Assembly (NCBI GenBank): GCA_903954205.1 | Contig: CAJBMR010000041.1 | Span: 1-5,661 of the forward strand | Direction: 5' to 3' | Origin: an uncultured bacterium | GTDB lineage: Bacteria; Actinomycetota; Actinomycetes; S36-B12 | DNA: 5,661 bases | Part shown: positions 1-5,661 of the stretch, in pieces | How positions within the stretch are numbered: the first letter of the stretch is position 1 | Layout of the letters: each line of letters starts with the position of its first letter | The notes under the pieces: generated by a model | Told to the model about the DNA's origin: nothing | The model's input: only the letters and a program-made list of their open reading frames with translations | The model's database searches: none | Position numbers and translations under genes: made by a program

Positions 1-396
1 ATCGACGGCACCGAGGTCGCCGTGGGCGTGGTGGAAACTCCCGACGGCCCGGTCGCACTTCCCGCCGTGGAGATCGCGGCCGACGGTGGCTTCTACGACT
101 ACGCCGCGCGCTACACCGCGGGCACGACGGAATTTCACGTGCCGGCGCGACTGGACGACGCTGTCGCGAAGGCAGCGGCCGAGGCGGCGCTCACGGCGCA
201 CGAGACACTCGGCCTGCGCGACTGGTCGCGTTCGGACCTCATCATCGACGCCGAGGGCACGCCGTGGTTCCTGGAGGTCAACGTCGCCCCCGGCATGACG
301 GAGACGTCGCTGGTGCCGCAGGCCCTGGCCGCTGCAGGCCTCGACATGGGCGCGCAGATGGCGGCCCTTGTCGAGCGCGCTATCGCCCGCGTGTAG
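1..396 (+). CDS. ddl: D-alanine--D-alanine ligase, C-terminal part (5' end outside window)
   Basis: This cytosolic ATP-grasp enzyme joins two D-alanines for the peptidoglycan stem peptide. The frame is open from base 1 and ends at TAG 394-396, giving about 131 residues of a protein usually near 330-370, so the N-terminal and most of the central ATP-grasp domain lie off the left edge. Visible landmarks in order are the strand ending ALPAVEI, the loop FYDYAARYTAGTTEF followed by HVPARL, the strand R-S-D-L-I-I-D, the metal-binding segment FLEVN, and the signature PGMTETSLVP. The E and N of FLEVN are the expected Mg ligands. The tyrosine in the FYDYAARY loop fits a D-Ala rather than a D-lactate ligase, which is a family-based inference. 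The GTG at 22 is an internal valine codon, not the start. The gene converges on the permease with only 3 bp between stops, and I see no hairpin terminator after it. Confidence 0.95.
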   Translation: MDGTEVAVGVVETPDGPVALPAVEIAADGGFYDYAARYTAGTTEFHVPARLDDAVAKAAAEAALTAHETLGLRDWSRSDLIIDAEGTPWFLEVNVAPGMTETSLVPQALAAAGLDMGAQMAALVERAIARV

Positions 397-399
397 GAA

Positions 400-2232
400 T
401 CAGTCCAGGGCGGTCATGCGGTGCGGGGACCACGTCGCTGACGCGTCCATGAGCGTCGCCACGTGCTCCACGGACTGCCGGGCATGCGAGGCGTCGTACA
501 TCTTGAAGACCTCCGTCATGCCGAGGGTCCGCGCATGGCGGCGCACCTCGCCGAGGATCTTCGCGCCGTCGTCCTCCAGTGCCTCGCGCGTCGCGGCGTA
601 CTCCTCGCCGGAGATGTCACTCGGCTCGATACCGAAGACGAGATAGAGCGGAGTCGCGCGATCGAGCTCGGCAGTGATGCGCTCGTCGAGCATGCGCGTG
701 ATGACGTGTGTCTCTTCATTGCAGTCGACCGCGATCCCGCCATGGGGCGGGGGCTTCTCGGCATCAAGCACGAAGGGTGGATGGAGTACGTCGGCTCGCT
801 CCGGTGGCGTCGAGGTGAAGAAAGCCGGCGCCGTGACGCGACGGATGATCAGCACCAAGATCCCCAGGGCGAACATGAAGGCCTCGATGACGAGCGGGGG
901 CGACAGCCCCGCCCAGGAGGCACCGCTCGCGGAATTTGCCGGATCCCACAGCGACTGGACCGCGGCGACAAGCATGAAGGCAAGCCCCAGCGAGCCCAGG
1001 ATCGGGCCGACGCCGACCATGAGGAAGCCCTTCACGGACTGGCGCACGTGGCGGCGGTAGTAGACAACGCACGAGATGCCGGTGAGGGAGTAGTAGAAGG
1101 CCACAAGGATGCCGAGCGATGTGAGCGTGTCGAGCATCGCGGTCTCCGAGATCGAGCTCACGAAGATGTACCACGCGGCCGCGACGGTAGCCAGCATCGC
1201 GAGCGAGACGTAGGGCGTCTTGAAGCGTGGGCTCACCAGGCCGAGCTTCGCGGGCAAGGCACCGCGCCGCGCCATCGACAGCACGGCGCGCGAGCCCGGC
1301 ACCATCGTCGTCTGAGTCGATGCCAGAGCACTCGTCGCCACCGCGATCAGCACCAGGAAGGACAGCGGTCCGAAGACGCTTCCCGCCATGTCGACGAGCA
1401 CCAGACCCGACTCCCCGACTGGGAAGAAGTCCGACTGCCCGAGGTAGAGAACGACGGAAATGGCCACGAGAACGTAGGTGACGAGCAGGATCACCGTCGA
1501 CAGCAAGCCTGCCTTGCCAGCATCCGAGGGCTTGCGGCACTCCTCGCTCAGGTTGGTCGCCGCCTCCCAGCCCCAGAACGCGAAGACGCCGAGCAGCATG
1601 GCCGCGACAAGCGGCTGCACGCCGTACTCCAGGGGATTGACCCACTCGGTAGTGAAGGACGGCAGGCCGTACTGGGTTGCGGTGTAGAACGCGAAGGCGC
1701 CGAAGGCCAGCAGGATGCCGATCTGCACGTAGGTGAGCACGCTCTGCAGCCGGATCGAGGAGTCCGATCCGACGATCGCGAGCACCACCATGATCATGAT
1801 GAGCACCGCCGCGCCTGCGACGATGACAAGGCGATTTGCGGCGAGCCCGTCGAGGCCGAAGAGCAGCAGGCCGTAGGTCACCGCTGTCTCCGCGAGACTG
1901 CCGAGCACGAGCACGCCTGCGGCGATGATCGCCCATCCCGCCATGAAGCCCGGGATCGGCCCCATCGCGCGCGTGACCCAGCTGAACGTCGTGCCGCAGT
2001 CCGGATCGCGCCGGTTGAGGTAGAGGAAGGCCAGCGACGTGAGCGCCATCGGGATGAAGGAGACGATGAGCACGATGGGTGTCGCGTAGCCCACCAGGGC
2101 GGCCATGGGCGCGAGGATCGCAGCGAGGGAGTACGCCGGGCTGGTCGTGTTGATGCCGACCGCGACGGCTTGGCTCAGGCTGAAGCCGGTGCGCTCGGAC
2201 TCGGCTGACGCGGTGGCGGTGTTCTCGGACAT
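400..2232 (-). CDS. APC-superfamily amino acid permease with long cytosolic C-terminal tail
   Basis: This 610-residue integral membrane transporter is probably a proton-coupled amino acid or amine importer; the substrate cannot be read from sequence. I count 12 hydrophobic segments, near residues 20-45, 51-72, 93-122, 136-155, 163-186, 207-228, 243-263, 285-305, 342-360, 368-391, 401-427 and 446-464. Family marks are the glycine/serine-rich TM1 motif GINTTSPAYS (26-35), the TM6 signature FWGWEAATNLSEE (219-231) and the TM8-9 loop SRAVLSMARRGALP (314-327). Residues 465-610 form a soluble tail of about 145 residues with strand-helix character (PLYLVFGIEPSDI, then helices with ALEDDGAKILGEV). 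It is long for the family; a degenerate UspA-like regulatory fold is one guess, with no ATP-binding motif seen. The ATG at 2232 has no clear Shine-Dalgarno but lies 7 nt after a -10-like box. The gene follows the molybdoenzyme by 42 bp. Confidence 0.93.
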   Translation of the reverse strand: MSENTATASAESERTGFSLSQAVAVGINTTSPAYSLAAILAPMAALVGYATPIVLIVSFIPMALTSLAFLYLNRRDPDCGTTFSWVTRAMGPIPGFMAGWAIIAAGVLVLGSLAETAVTYGLLLFGLDGLAANRLVIVAGAAVLIMIMVVLAIVGSDSSIRLQSVLTYVQIGILLAFGAFAFYTATQYGLPSFTTEWVNPLEYGVQPLVAAMLLGVFAFWGWEAATNLSEECRKPSDAGKAGLLSTVILLVTYVLVAISVVLYLGQSDFFPVGESGLVLVDMAGSVFGPLSFLVLIAVATSALASTQTTMVPGSRAVLSMARRGALPAKLGLVSPRFKTPYVSLAMLATVAAAWYIFVSSISETAMLDTLTSLGILVAFYYSLTGISCVVYYRRHVRQSVKGFLMVGVGPILGSLGLAFMLVAAVQSLWDPANSASGASWAGLSPPLVIEAFMFALGILVLIIRRVTAPAFFTSTPPERADVLHPPFVLDAEKPPPHGGIAVDCNEETHVITRMLDERITAELDRATPLYLVFGIEPSDISGEEYAATREALEDDGAKILGEVRRHARTLGMTEVFKMYDASHARQSVEHVATLMDASATWSPHRMTALD

Positions 2233-2239
2233 CGGGCCG

Positions 2240-2245
2240 ATTATG
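2240..2245 (-). promoter_or_regulatory. Candidate -10 box (CATAAT) for the permease, leaderless transcript
   Basis: On the minus strand CATAAT (2245-2240) matches TATAAT at five of six bases. It is followed by 7 nt (CGGCCCG) and then the ATG at 2232, so a typical start site would fall on or next to the A of the start codon. No ribosome binding site lies between the box and the ATG, which agrees with a leaderless mRNA of the kind common in actinobacteria. No convincing -35 is present 17 bp upstream (GCCCGC at 2268-2263). The match is seen in the sequence; promoter activity is inferred. Confidence 0.4.
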
Positions 2246-2252
2246 TCGGCTC

Positions 2253-2270
2253 CCGCCCCCGCGCGGGCGG
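2253..2270 (-). terminator. GC-only hairpin between molybdoenzyme and permease, no U tract
   Basis: Four bases after the molybdoenzyme stop, the minus strand reads CCGCCC, a 6-nt loop GCGCGG, then GGGCGG, a perfect 6-bp G/C stem. No T run follows, so it is not a classical intrinsic terminator. It may give partial termination or RNA 3'-end protection between the two genes. It covers the place where a -35 element for the permease would lie. Confidence 0.35.
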
Positions 2271-2274
2271 ATTC

Positions 2275-3930
2275 CTACGCGACCTCGACGACTCCGACGT
2301 CGTAGCCCGTGGCGCCCGAGGGGACGACATCAGCCACCTCGCTCGTCTGGGTCTCGCCGAGACCGTTGGTCGCACGCACGGCGATGGAGTGGCGCCCGGG
2401 CGTGGCCTCCCACTCCAGCCACCACTGCCGCCACGTGCGCGGATTGGGCTGCTCGGCGAGTTGGGCGTCCTGCCATGGCCCGTCGTCGATGCTCACCTCG
2501 ACGCGACTGATGCCGTCGCCGTCCATCGCCCACGCGACACCACCGATGGCGGTCTGCCCGACCGACAGACTGCCATCCGGCAGGTCGATGCGGCTGCCCG
2601 TGAGCACGGGTGCGTCCGTGGCCCATCCGCGCACGGTCCAGTACGCGGGATCCGCGGCATAGGTGGTGGCCGTGATCTGCGTGACCCACTTCGTCGCCGA
2701 GATGAAGCCGTAGAGGCCGGGGATGATCATGCGCACGGGGAATCCGTGCTCGATGGGCAGCGGCTCACCGTTCATGGCGATAGCGAGGAGTGGCTCGCGC
2801 TCCGCGAGTCCGTCGAGTGGCGTCGAGCAGGTCCAGCCATCGATCGAGGTGCTGAAGATCTGATCCGCGCCTGGCTCGATGCCCGCGCGCTCGAGCAGGG
2901 GAAGGAGCGGCGTACCAAGCCAGCGCGCCGTGCCGATGAGGTCGCCGCCGATGGGGTTGGAGACGCACATGATGGTGACGTCTCGCTCCACCATGGGCAT
3001 CTCGAGCAGTTCGGCATAGGTGATCGTGAAGGGGCGCCGGACCATGCCGTCGAAGCTCAGCGTCCACTCCTCGGCGGTCACCTGGGGCACGATGACGGCG
3101 GTGTCGATGCGATAGAAGTCGGCGTTGGGGGTGACGAAGGGCGCCATGCCCGGCACAGGCGCTTGCACGCTCGCCGGCAGCGGGGGGAGGACCTCCGCCG
3201 GGCTCGGGAGCACGGCCGCGACGCGTGAGGCGACCGCGCTGGCGCGCGTGGTGAGCCAGCGCGCCGATGCGAGCGCGGCACCGCCGACCACGACAACTCC
3301 GCCGATTCCGAGCAGCACCCCGCGCCGACTGACGGACTGAACCTCAGCCGACATACCAAGACTTTCGCGCCCGGGTAAGTCTTGATGACCCGGCGAAACT
3401 TCCTTGAGGCCGTCCGTGGGCATGTCGGGAACCGACTCAGGAGCGGCGACCGCGGACGGCCGAGCCATGCGCAGCAGCCACCACAGCGCGAGCGCGGCCG
3501 CCACACCCGCGGCGAGAGAGGGCAGCGGGGCGAGGAAAGCATCGACAGGGCGCAGCAGTGCAGCCACCGCACCCACGACTCCCGCGACGAGCATGACCTG
3601 GATGCCGAAACGTGGTCTTGTGCGCGAGGCGACACCGGACCACGCGGCGATCGCCACCACTGCCACGGCCACAACACCGACGACGACGGATTTGGATGCC
3701 GTGCCGAACGTCGACGTCGCCCATTCCTTGACGACCGCCGGGGGGATGTCGATGGCAGTTGAGGCGACGACCTCGATGGGGGCATACGCCGGGTCGATGA
3801 AGGCGGCGACCAGCGTGCCGATGGCCACGCCGAACGCAGCTGCCAGGACCCCGAAGACGGCGTAGAGCCATGCGGGGCCGCTGCCGATTCGCGCAGGCGT
3901 CGGCTGTGTCTCGACTGCGGTCTCGCTCAC
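2275..3930 (-). CDS. Membrane-anchored molybdopterin-dependent oxidoreductase, sulfite oxidase fold
   Basis: From the GTG at 3930 the product is 551 residues. Hydrophobic segments lie near 20-44, 81-101, 109-126 and 138-154, with cytosolic positive loops (RTRPR, RMARP). A cytosolic linker follows, then SRRGVLLGIGG (201-211) with a fifth hydrophobic stretch: a Tat-like twin-arginine anchor that puts the catalytic part outside the membrane. The Mo-cofactor domain (about 255-425) shows DFYRIDT, the cysteine of TIMCVSN (C322, likely Mo ligand), GTARWLG, and HGFPVRMIIPGLYG before K414-W. The C-terminal 100 or so residues match the Ig-like Mo-co dimerisation domain (VEVSIDDGPW, TWRQWWLEWE). The residues after the cysteine (VSNPIGG) lack the AGNRR of true sulfite oxidases, so the substrate is open. 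No histidine occurs in the TM segments, so haem binding there is unlikely. GTG 3930 is preferred because GAGG ends 7 nt upstream; GTG 3936 (GTGA overlap with the previous stop) is the alternative and adds two residues. Confidence 0.92.
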   Translation of the reverse strand: MSETAVETQPTPARIGSGPAWLYAVFGVLAAAFGVAIGTLVAAFIDPAYAPIEVVASTAIDIPPAVVKEWATSTFGTASKSVVVGVVAVAVVAIAAWSGVASRTRPRFGIQVMLVAGVVGAVAALLRPVDAFLAPLPSLAAGVAAALALWWLLRMARPSAVAAPESVPDMPTDGLKEVSPGHQDLPGRESLGMSAEVQSVSRRGVLLGIGGVVVVGGAALASARWLTTRASAVASRVAAVLPSPAEVLPPLPASVQAPVPGMAPFVTPNADFYRIDTAVIVPQVTAEEWTLSFDGMVRRPFTITYAELLEMPMVERDVTIMCVSNPIGGDLIGTARWLGTPLLPLLERAGIEPGADQIFSTSIDGWTCSTPLDGLAEREPLLAIAMNGEPLPIEHGFPVRMIIPGLYGFISATKWVTQITATTYAADPAYWTVRGWATDAPVLTGSRIDLPDGSLSVGQTAIGGVAWAMDGDGISRVEVSIDDGPWQDAQLAEQPNPRTWRQWWLEWEATPGRHSIAVRATNGLGETQTSEVADVVPSGATGYDVGVVEVA

Positions 3931-3932
3931 CC

Positions 3933-4106
3933 TCACACCTCATCAAGGGGCACGCGAAGCTGAAGATAGTCGCCGTCGGAAAGGACGATGAGGTCTTCTG
4001 GCACGCGAATGCCGTAGGGGGCCAGGGCTGCGACGGGATCCGCCACCAGCTCTTCCGCGGACATCTGCGCGACAGGGCAGTTGCGCATCCGAGCCTGCGC
4101 ACGCAC
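3933..4106 (-). CDS. Small protein B, 57 residues, NHLP leader-like
   Basis: I do not recognise a named gene here. The frame starts at GTG 4106 directly after the TAG of small protein A and ends at TGA 3935-3933, 57 residues. A GAGGA ribosome site (4115-4111) lies 4 nt upstream, inside the last codons of protein A. An ATG at 4088 (codon 7) is a weaker alternative. The protein has one cysteine (C10) in RNCPVAQ, a predicted helix with EELVADPVAAL (18-28), then YGIRVPEDLIVLSDGDYLQL (31-50), which looks like two short strands. The order helix, D-P, G-[IV]-x-[VL]-P-E, strand, D, Y-x-Q resembles the nitrile-hydratase-like leader peptide (NHLP) family of RiPP precursors; this is by eye only. No Gly-Gly cleavage site or core region follows. 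Its last codons carry the ribosome site of the molybdoenzyme, so the two are probably translationally coupled. The conserved layout and tight spacing make it a real gene more likely than not. Confidence 0.75.
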   Translation of the reverse strand: MRAQARMRNCPVAQMSAEELVADPVAALAPYGIRVPEDLIVLSDGDYLQLRVPLDEV

Positions 4107-4319
4107 CTAGTCCTCGGGTGTGAGCGACCCGCTGGCCTGCATGTAGGCCTGGCCCGACTCGTCACGGAAGACGTCGATGAGCACCTCTTTTGGGAAGCTC
4201 GTCGCCAATCGACTGATGAGCCCTCGCGGATCAGTCCATAACTCGTCGCGCAGACTCGGATGGGACTGGATGGCACGCAGAATGGCGAGCATGGGGTTGG
4301 GGGCGGAGGGGCTCACCAT
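4107..4319 (-). CDS. Small protein A, 70 residues, NHLP leader-like
   Basis: This is a hypothetical small cytosolic protein without signal peptide, membrane segment or cysteine. ATG 4319 is chosen over longer in-frame readings because AAGGAG (4332-4327) lies 7 nt upstream, and because upstream extension runs into the DUF2071 gene with arginine-rich shadow sequence. Residues 10-30 form a probable helix (LAILRAIQSHPSLRDELWTD), followed by D-P (30-31), a second helix, then FPKEVLIDVF (42-51) and GQAYMQ (56-61) as probable strands. The pattern HPSLRDEL-x2-DP followed by P-x-E-V and a strand is like the NHLP leader domain, itself related to the nitrile hydratase alpha N-terminus; this is an inference from shape, not a search. 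It shares E-L-x2-D-P-x11-P and Y-[ML]-Q with small protein B just downstream, suggesting an old tandem duplication. The role may be a binding or maturation partner of the molybdoenzyme, a peptide precursor, or something else. Confidence 0.8.
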   Translation of the reverse strand: MVSPSAPNPMLAILRAIQSHPSLRDELWTDPRGLISRLATSFPKEVLIDVFRDESGQAYMQASGSLTPED

Positions 4320-4326
4320 GCTCCAT

Positions 4327-4332
4327 CTCCTT
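4327..4332 (-). promoter_or_regulatory. Strong ribosome binding site that fixes the start of small protein A
   Basis: AAGGAG on the minus strand sits 7 nt before ATG 4319. It is the best placed Shine-Dalgarno in the three-gene unit, and it argues that the 70-residue frame is a real first gene rather than the tail of a longer frame. Confidence 0.7.
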
Positions 4333-4361
4333 GTCGCGACACGGGCGGTGCCGGCTTGGCG

Positions 4362-4388
4362 CCACATGGGAATGCTAACCCCGTGTGG
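4362..4388 (-). terminator. Imperfect hairpin between DUF2071 gene and small protein A
   Basis: On the minus strand CCACA (4388-4384) pairs with TGTGG (4366-4362) and GGG (4382-4380) pairs with CCC (4370-4368), with one C/A mismatch between the two stems and a 9-nt loop GTTAGCATT. It starts 8 nt after the DUF2071 stop. No U tract follows, so it is at best a weak terminator or a 5' structure for the downstream unit. The loop contains TAGCAT, a possible -10 element (TAnnnT) without a recognisable -35. The whole gap 4320-4396 holds nothing else I can name apart from the ribosome site. Confidence 0.35.
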
Positions 4389-4396
4389 GATCAGCG

Positions 4397-5119
4397 CTAG
4401 GCGACGAGCACCGGCAGGCCGAAGGTGGTGTGCACGCCGGGGGAGTAGAGAACCCGCTCGGTCGGGCCGCCGGGCACGCACACACCTGCCCGCTCCACGA
4501 GATCCTCTCGGAGCTCGACGAGGTGCGCTGAATGCAACGCCCAGGGCTCATGCTCATTGGGCGTCCACACGGTGCGACCCGCGAGTGTCGAGTGCAGCCC
4601 CCATCTGGCGGTGTAGAAGATTTCCAGCGGCGTCGGCTCGACCGGCTCGCCTACGTCGACAATAAGGCTCATCGATCCCCCTCCGCGCGGGTAGCGGCGA
4701 GCGGAGCGCCACCACCAGCGGTCACCGCGCTGCATCACATGCATGCGCGCCCAGGTGTAGGGCAGCCGATAGCCCCAGCGGGCCGACATCGCGGTGAACC
4801 ATCGCGTCGCCTCGAGGCTGCGGAAGACCACGCCGTGCCGGCCCTCGTCATCGACCGAATACAGCCGCACGTTGCACTCGAGGAAAGTGCCGAGATACGG
4901 CGTCGGATGCCGCCTGCCGAGGCCGGCATCGACCATGCGGAAGGGCACGAGTCCGACGTACGTCGCCCCGTCGAACTCGTCAGGGCGCACGCCCCGGGGC
5001 ATGAAAGGCGCCACATCGGCGGGATCCACCGCCCAGTGCATGAAGAAGAGTGATAGCCAGTCCTGGTCGAAGAGCGCGGGCCCCGCAAGGGGAGGCGCGA
5101 TCGGGCTGATCACACCCAC
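4397..5119 (-). CDS. DUF2071 / YqjF-like family protein
   Basis: The product has 240 residues from GTG 5119, which has GGGAGGT (5132-5126) 6 nt upstream. A frame open to 5335 exists, but it would overlap the lipoprotein gene and is composed of arginine-rich shadow sequence, so it is rejected. Family marks in order are LSLFFMHWAVDP (about 22-33), a YVGLVPFRM strand, the block FLECNVRLYSVDDEGRHG, then VVFRSLEATRW, the motif YRLPYTWARM, and FYTARWGLHS with the C-terminal LVELREDLV and SPGVHTTFGLP. This order matches DUF2071, which is related to acetoacetate decarboxylase-like folds. The biochemical function of the family is unknown to me. No signal peptide is present, so it is probably cytosolic. 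It lies 40 bp after the lipoprotein stop and could share its transcript; a hairpin-containing gap separates it from the next unit. Confidence 0.88.
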   Translation of the reverse strand: MGVISPIAPPLAGPALFDQDWLSLFFMHWAVDPADVAPFMPRGVRPDEFDGATYVGLVPFRMVDAGLGRRHPTPYLGTFLECNVRLYSVDDEGRHGVVFRSLEATRWFTAMSARWGYRLPYTWARMHVMQRGDRWWWRSARRYPRGGGSMSLIVDVGEPVEPTPLEIFYTARWGLHSTLAGRTVWTPNEHEPWALHSAHLVELREDLVERAGVCVPGGPTERVLYSPGVHTTFGLPVLVA

Positions 5120-5159
5120 GCTCGCACCTCCCGCACTGACTACGTCGAGAGTACGCCGC

Positions 5160-5600
5160 TTAAGGCGTGACCTCCTGGAGGAGGTTGTCGCCGACGATGG
5201 TCGTGCCGCCTCCGGTGAGCGTGAGCTGCTCGCCGGAGACCTGCCACGTCGGATTGGCGGCCAGTGCATCCGCGATGACCTGGTCCTGCTCCATGAGCGC
5301 GGGCTCGCAGGCCATCTTCGTCTGGGCGAGCGCACCCACCGTGAGGGTGGACTCGGAGTACGTCACCGGGCCGGACATGCCATTGCACGGAGTCATGACG
5401 CTGATGCTGTCCGCGGTGAAGGCGATCTCGACCGGCCCGAGCACCTCGCGTTGAGTGCCATCGACAGTGATCGTTGTCACGGCGTACCCCGTATCGACCA
5501 GCGATTGAGGGTCACCCCCCGCTGTCGAGCCACCACCGCATGCACTCAGGGCGAGTGCGCTCGCGATCAATGCCGTGCCGATCAAGGGAAGATGACGCAT
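5160..5600 (-). CDS. META-domain (HslJ-like) lipoprotein
   Basis: This 146-residue exported lipoprotein has a short positive N-terminus (MRHLP), a hydrophobic stretch and the lipobox L-S-A-C with the lipidated cysteine at 21, followed by a glycine/serine linker. The mature part carries META-domain features: a strand segment VEIAFTADSIS, the CNGMSG motif (72-77), a T-K-M-A-C segment ending at C98, MEQDQVIADAL (103-113), and a final L-T-L-T-G-G-G strand. C72 and C98 could form a disulfide, as often seen in this fold. The domain is known from HslJ and other envelope or stress-linked proteins, but no enzyme activity is established. ATG 5600 has AGGAGGA (5610-5604) 3 nt upstream, making the start certain. 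It is the first gene of the minus-strand series inside the window, with an ECF-like promoter just upstream. Confidence 0.92.
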   Translation of the reverse strand: MRHLPLIGTALIASALALSACGGGSTAGGDPQSLVDTGYAVTTITVDGTQREVLGPVEIAFTADSISVMTPCNGMSGPVTYSESTLTVGALAQTKMACEPALMEQDQVIADALAANPTWQVSGEQLTLTGGGTTIVGDNLLQEVTP

Positions 5601-5626
5601 TTGTCCTCCTGGAGAGTCACGGCTGG

Positions 5627-5652
5627 GACGTCATCATCACGCAAAGGGTTCC
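5627..5652 (-). promoter_or_regulatory. Candidate ECF-sigma promoter for the lipoprotein gene
   Basis: On the minus strand GGAAC (5652-5648) is followed by a 17-nt spacer and CGTC (5630-5627). This is the usual form of ECF sigma promoters (an AAC-containing -35 and a CGT/CGTC -10 at about 16-17 bp). A start near 5620 would leave about 20 nt of leader that contains the AGGAGGA ribosome site. No good TTGACA/TATAAT pair competes in the 61 bp available. Control by a cell-envelope stress sigma factor would suit an HslJ-like lipoprotein; this is inferred. Confidence 0.4.
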
Positions 5653-5661
5653 AGGGAGATC

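Noticed and set aside
764..1936. Minus-strand open frame of 390 codons inside the permease gene
   Set aside because: It is out of frame with the permease and rich in R, A and H, typical of a GC-rich shadow frame; no family features.
463..2208. Long plus-strand open frame of 581 codons opposite the permease
   Set aside because: Its product is a run of H, R, E, D, G and Q with no hydrophobic core, domain or motif. It is the antisense shadow of the high-GC permease gene, which has clear family signatures.
2389..3228. Plus-strand open frame of 279 codons opposite the molybdoenzyme
   Set aside because: The composition is charged and repetitive, with no motif; it is the shadow of the oxidoreductase gene.
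3437..4276. Minus-strand open frame of 279 codons covering both small genes and the start of the molybdoenzyme
   Set aside because: Arginine/cysteine/proline-rich, no Shine-Dalgarno, and overlapping three frames that each have good starts and protein-like composition.
3933..4319. Idea that the small genes are a toxin-antitoxin pair
   Set aside because: The size and overlap would fit, but neither protein shows a DNA-binding motif or a known toxin motif, and the two look like paralogues of each other.
4320..4481. N-terminal extension of small protein A upstream of 4319
   Set aside because: The added residues are arginine-rich and overlap the DUF2071 3' end; AAGGAG at 7 nt fixes the start at 4319.
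5120..5335. N-terminal extension of the DUF2071 frame into the lipoprotein gene
   Set aside because: The extension is arginine/serine/proline-rich and overlaps the META lipoprotein; GTG 5119 has a strong GGGAGGT site at 6 nt.

Overview
The window is GC-rich (roughly two thirds G+C by eye) and shows several actinobacterial traits: GTG starts, high third-position GC, a D-Ala-D-Ala ligase of actinobacterial type, and a multi-TM molybdopterin oxidoreductase with an internal twin-arginine motif. I read it as a chromosomal segment of a high-GC actinobacterium. I see no insertion sequence, integrase, CRISPR array, tRNA or rRNA. The species cannot be named from this sequence alone.

Layout. Bases 1-396 (+) hold the C-terminal third of a D-alanine--D-alanine ligase that enters from the left edge. 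Everything else is on the minus strand, so it reads right to left: a META/HslJ-type lipoprotein (5600-5160), a DUF2071/YqjF-like protein (5119-4397), two small tandem proteins of 70 and 57 residues (4319-4107 and 4106-3933), a membrane-anchored sulfite-oxidase-fold molybdopterin oxidoreductase (3930-2275), and a 12-TM APC-family amino acid permease with a long cytosolic tail (2232-400). The permease converges on ddl with only 3 bp between the two stop codons.

Operon reading. The lipoprotein and DUF2071 gene are 40 bp apart and may be co-transcribed from an ECF-sigma-like promoter near 5627-5652. A 77-bp gap with an imperfect hairpin separates them from a tight three-gene unit: small protein A, small protein B and the molybdoenzyme. 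Within that unit, the stop of A abuts the start of B (TAGGTG) and the molybdoenzyme starts 2 nt after the stop of B, or overlaps it as GTGA, so translation is probably coupled. The permease follows after a 42-bp gap that contains a GC hairpin and a -10-like box placed for a leaderless transcript.

Most interesting point. The two small proteins share a spaced pattern (E-L-x2-D-P-x11-P, then Y-[ML]-Q) and resemble the nitrile-hydratase-like leader peptide (NHLP) fold used by some RiPP precursors. Here they sit directly upstream of, and apparently coupled to, a membrane molybdoenzyme, with no RiPP maturase in view. That is a plausible undescribed small-protein/molybdoenzyme module. The family assignment is by eye and needs a profile search.
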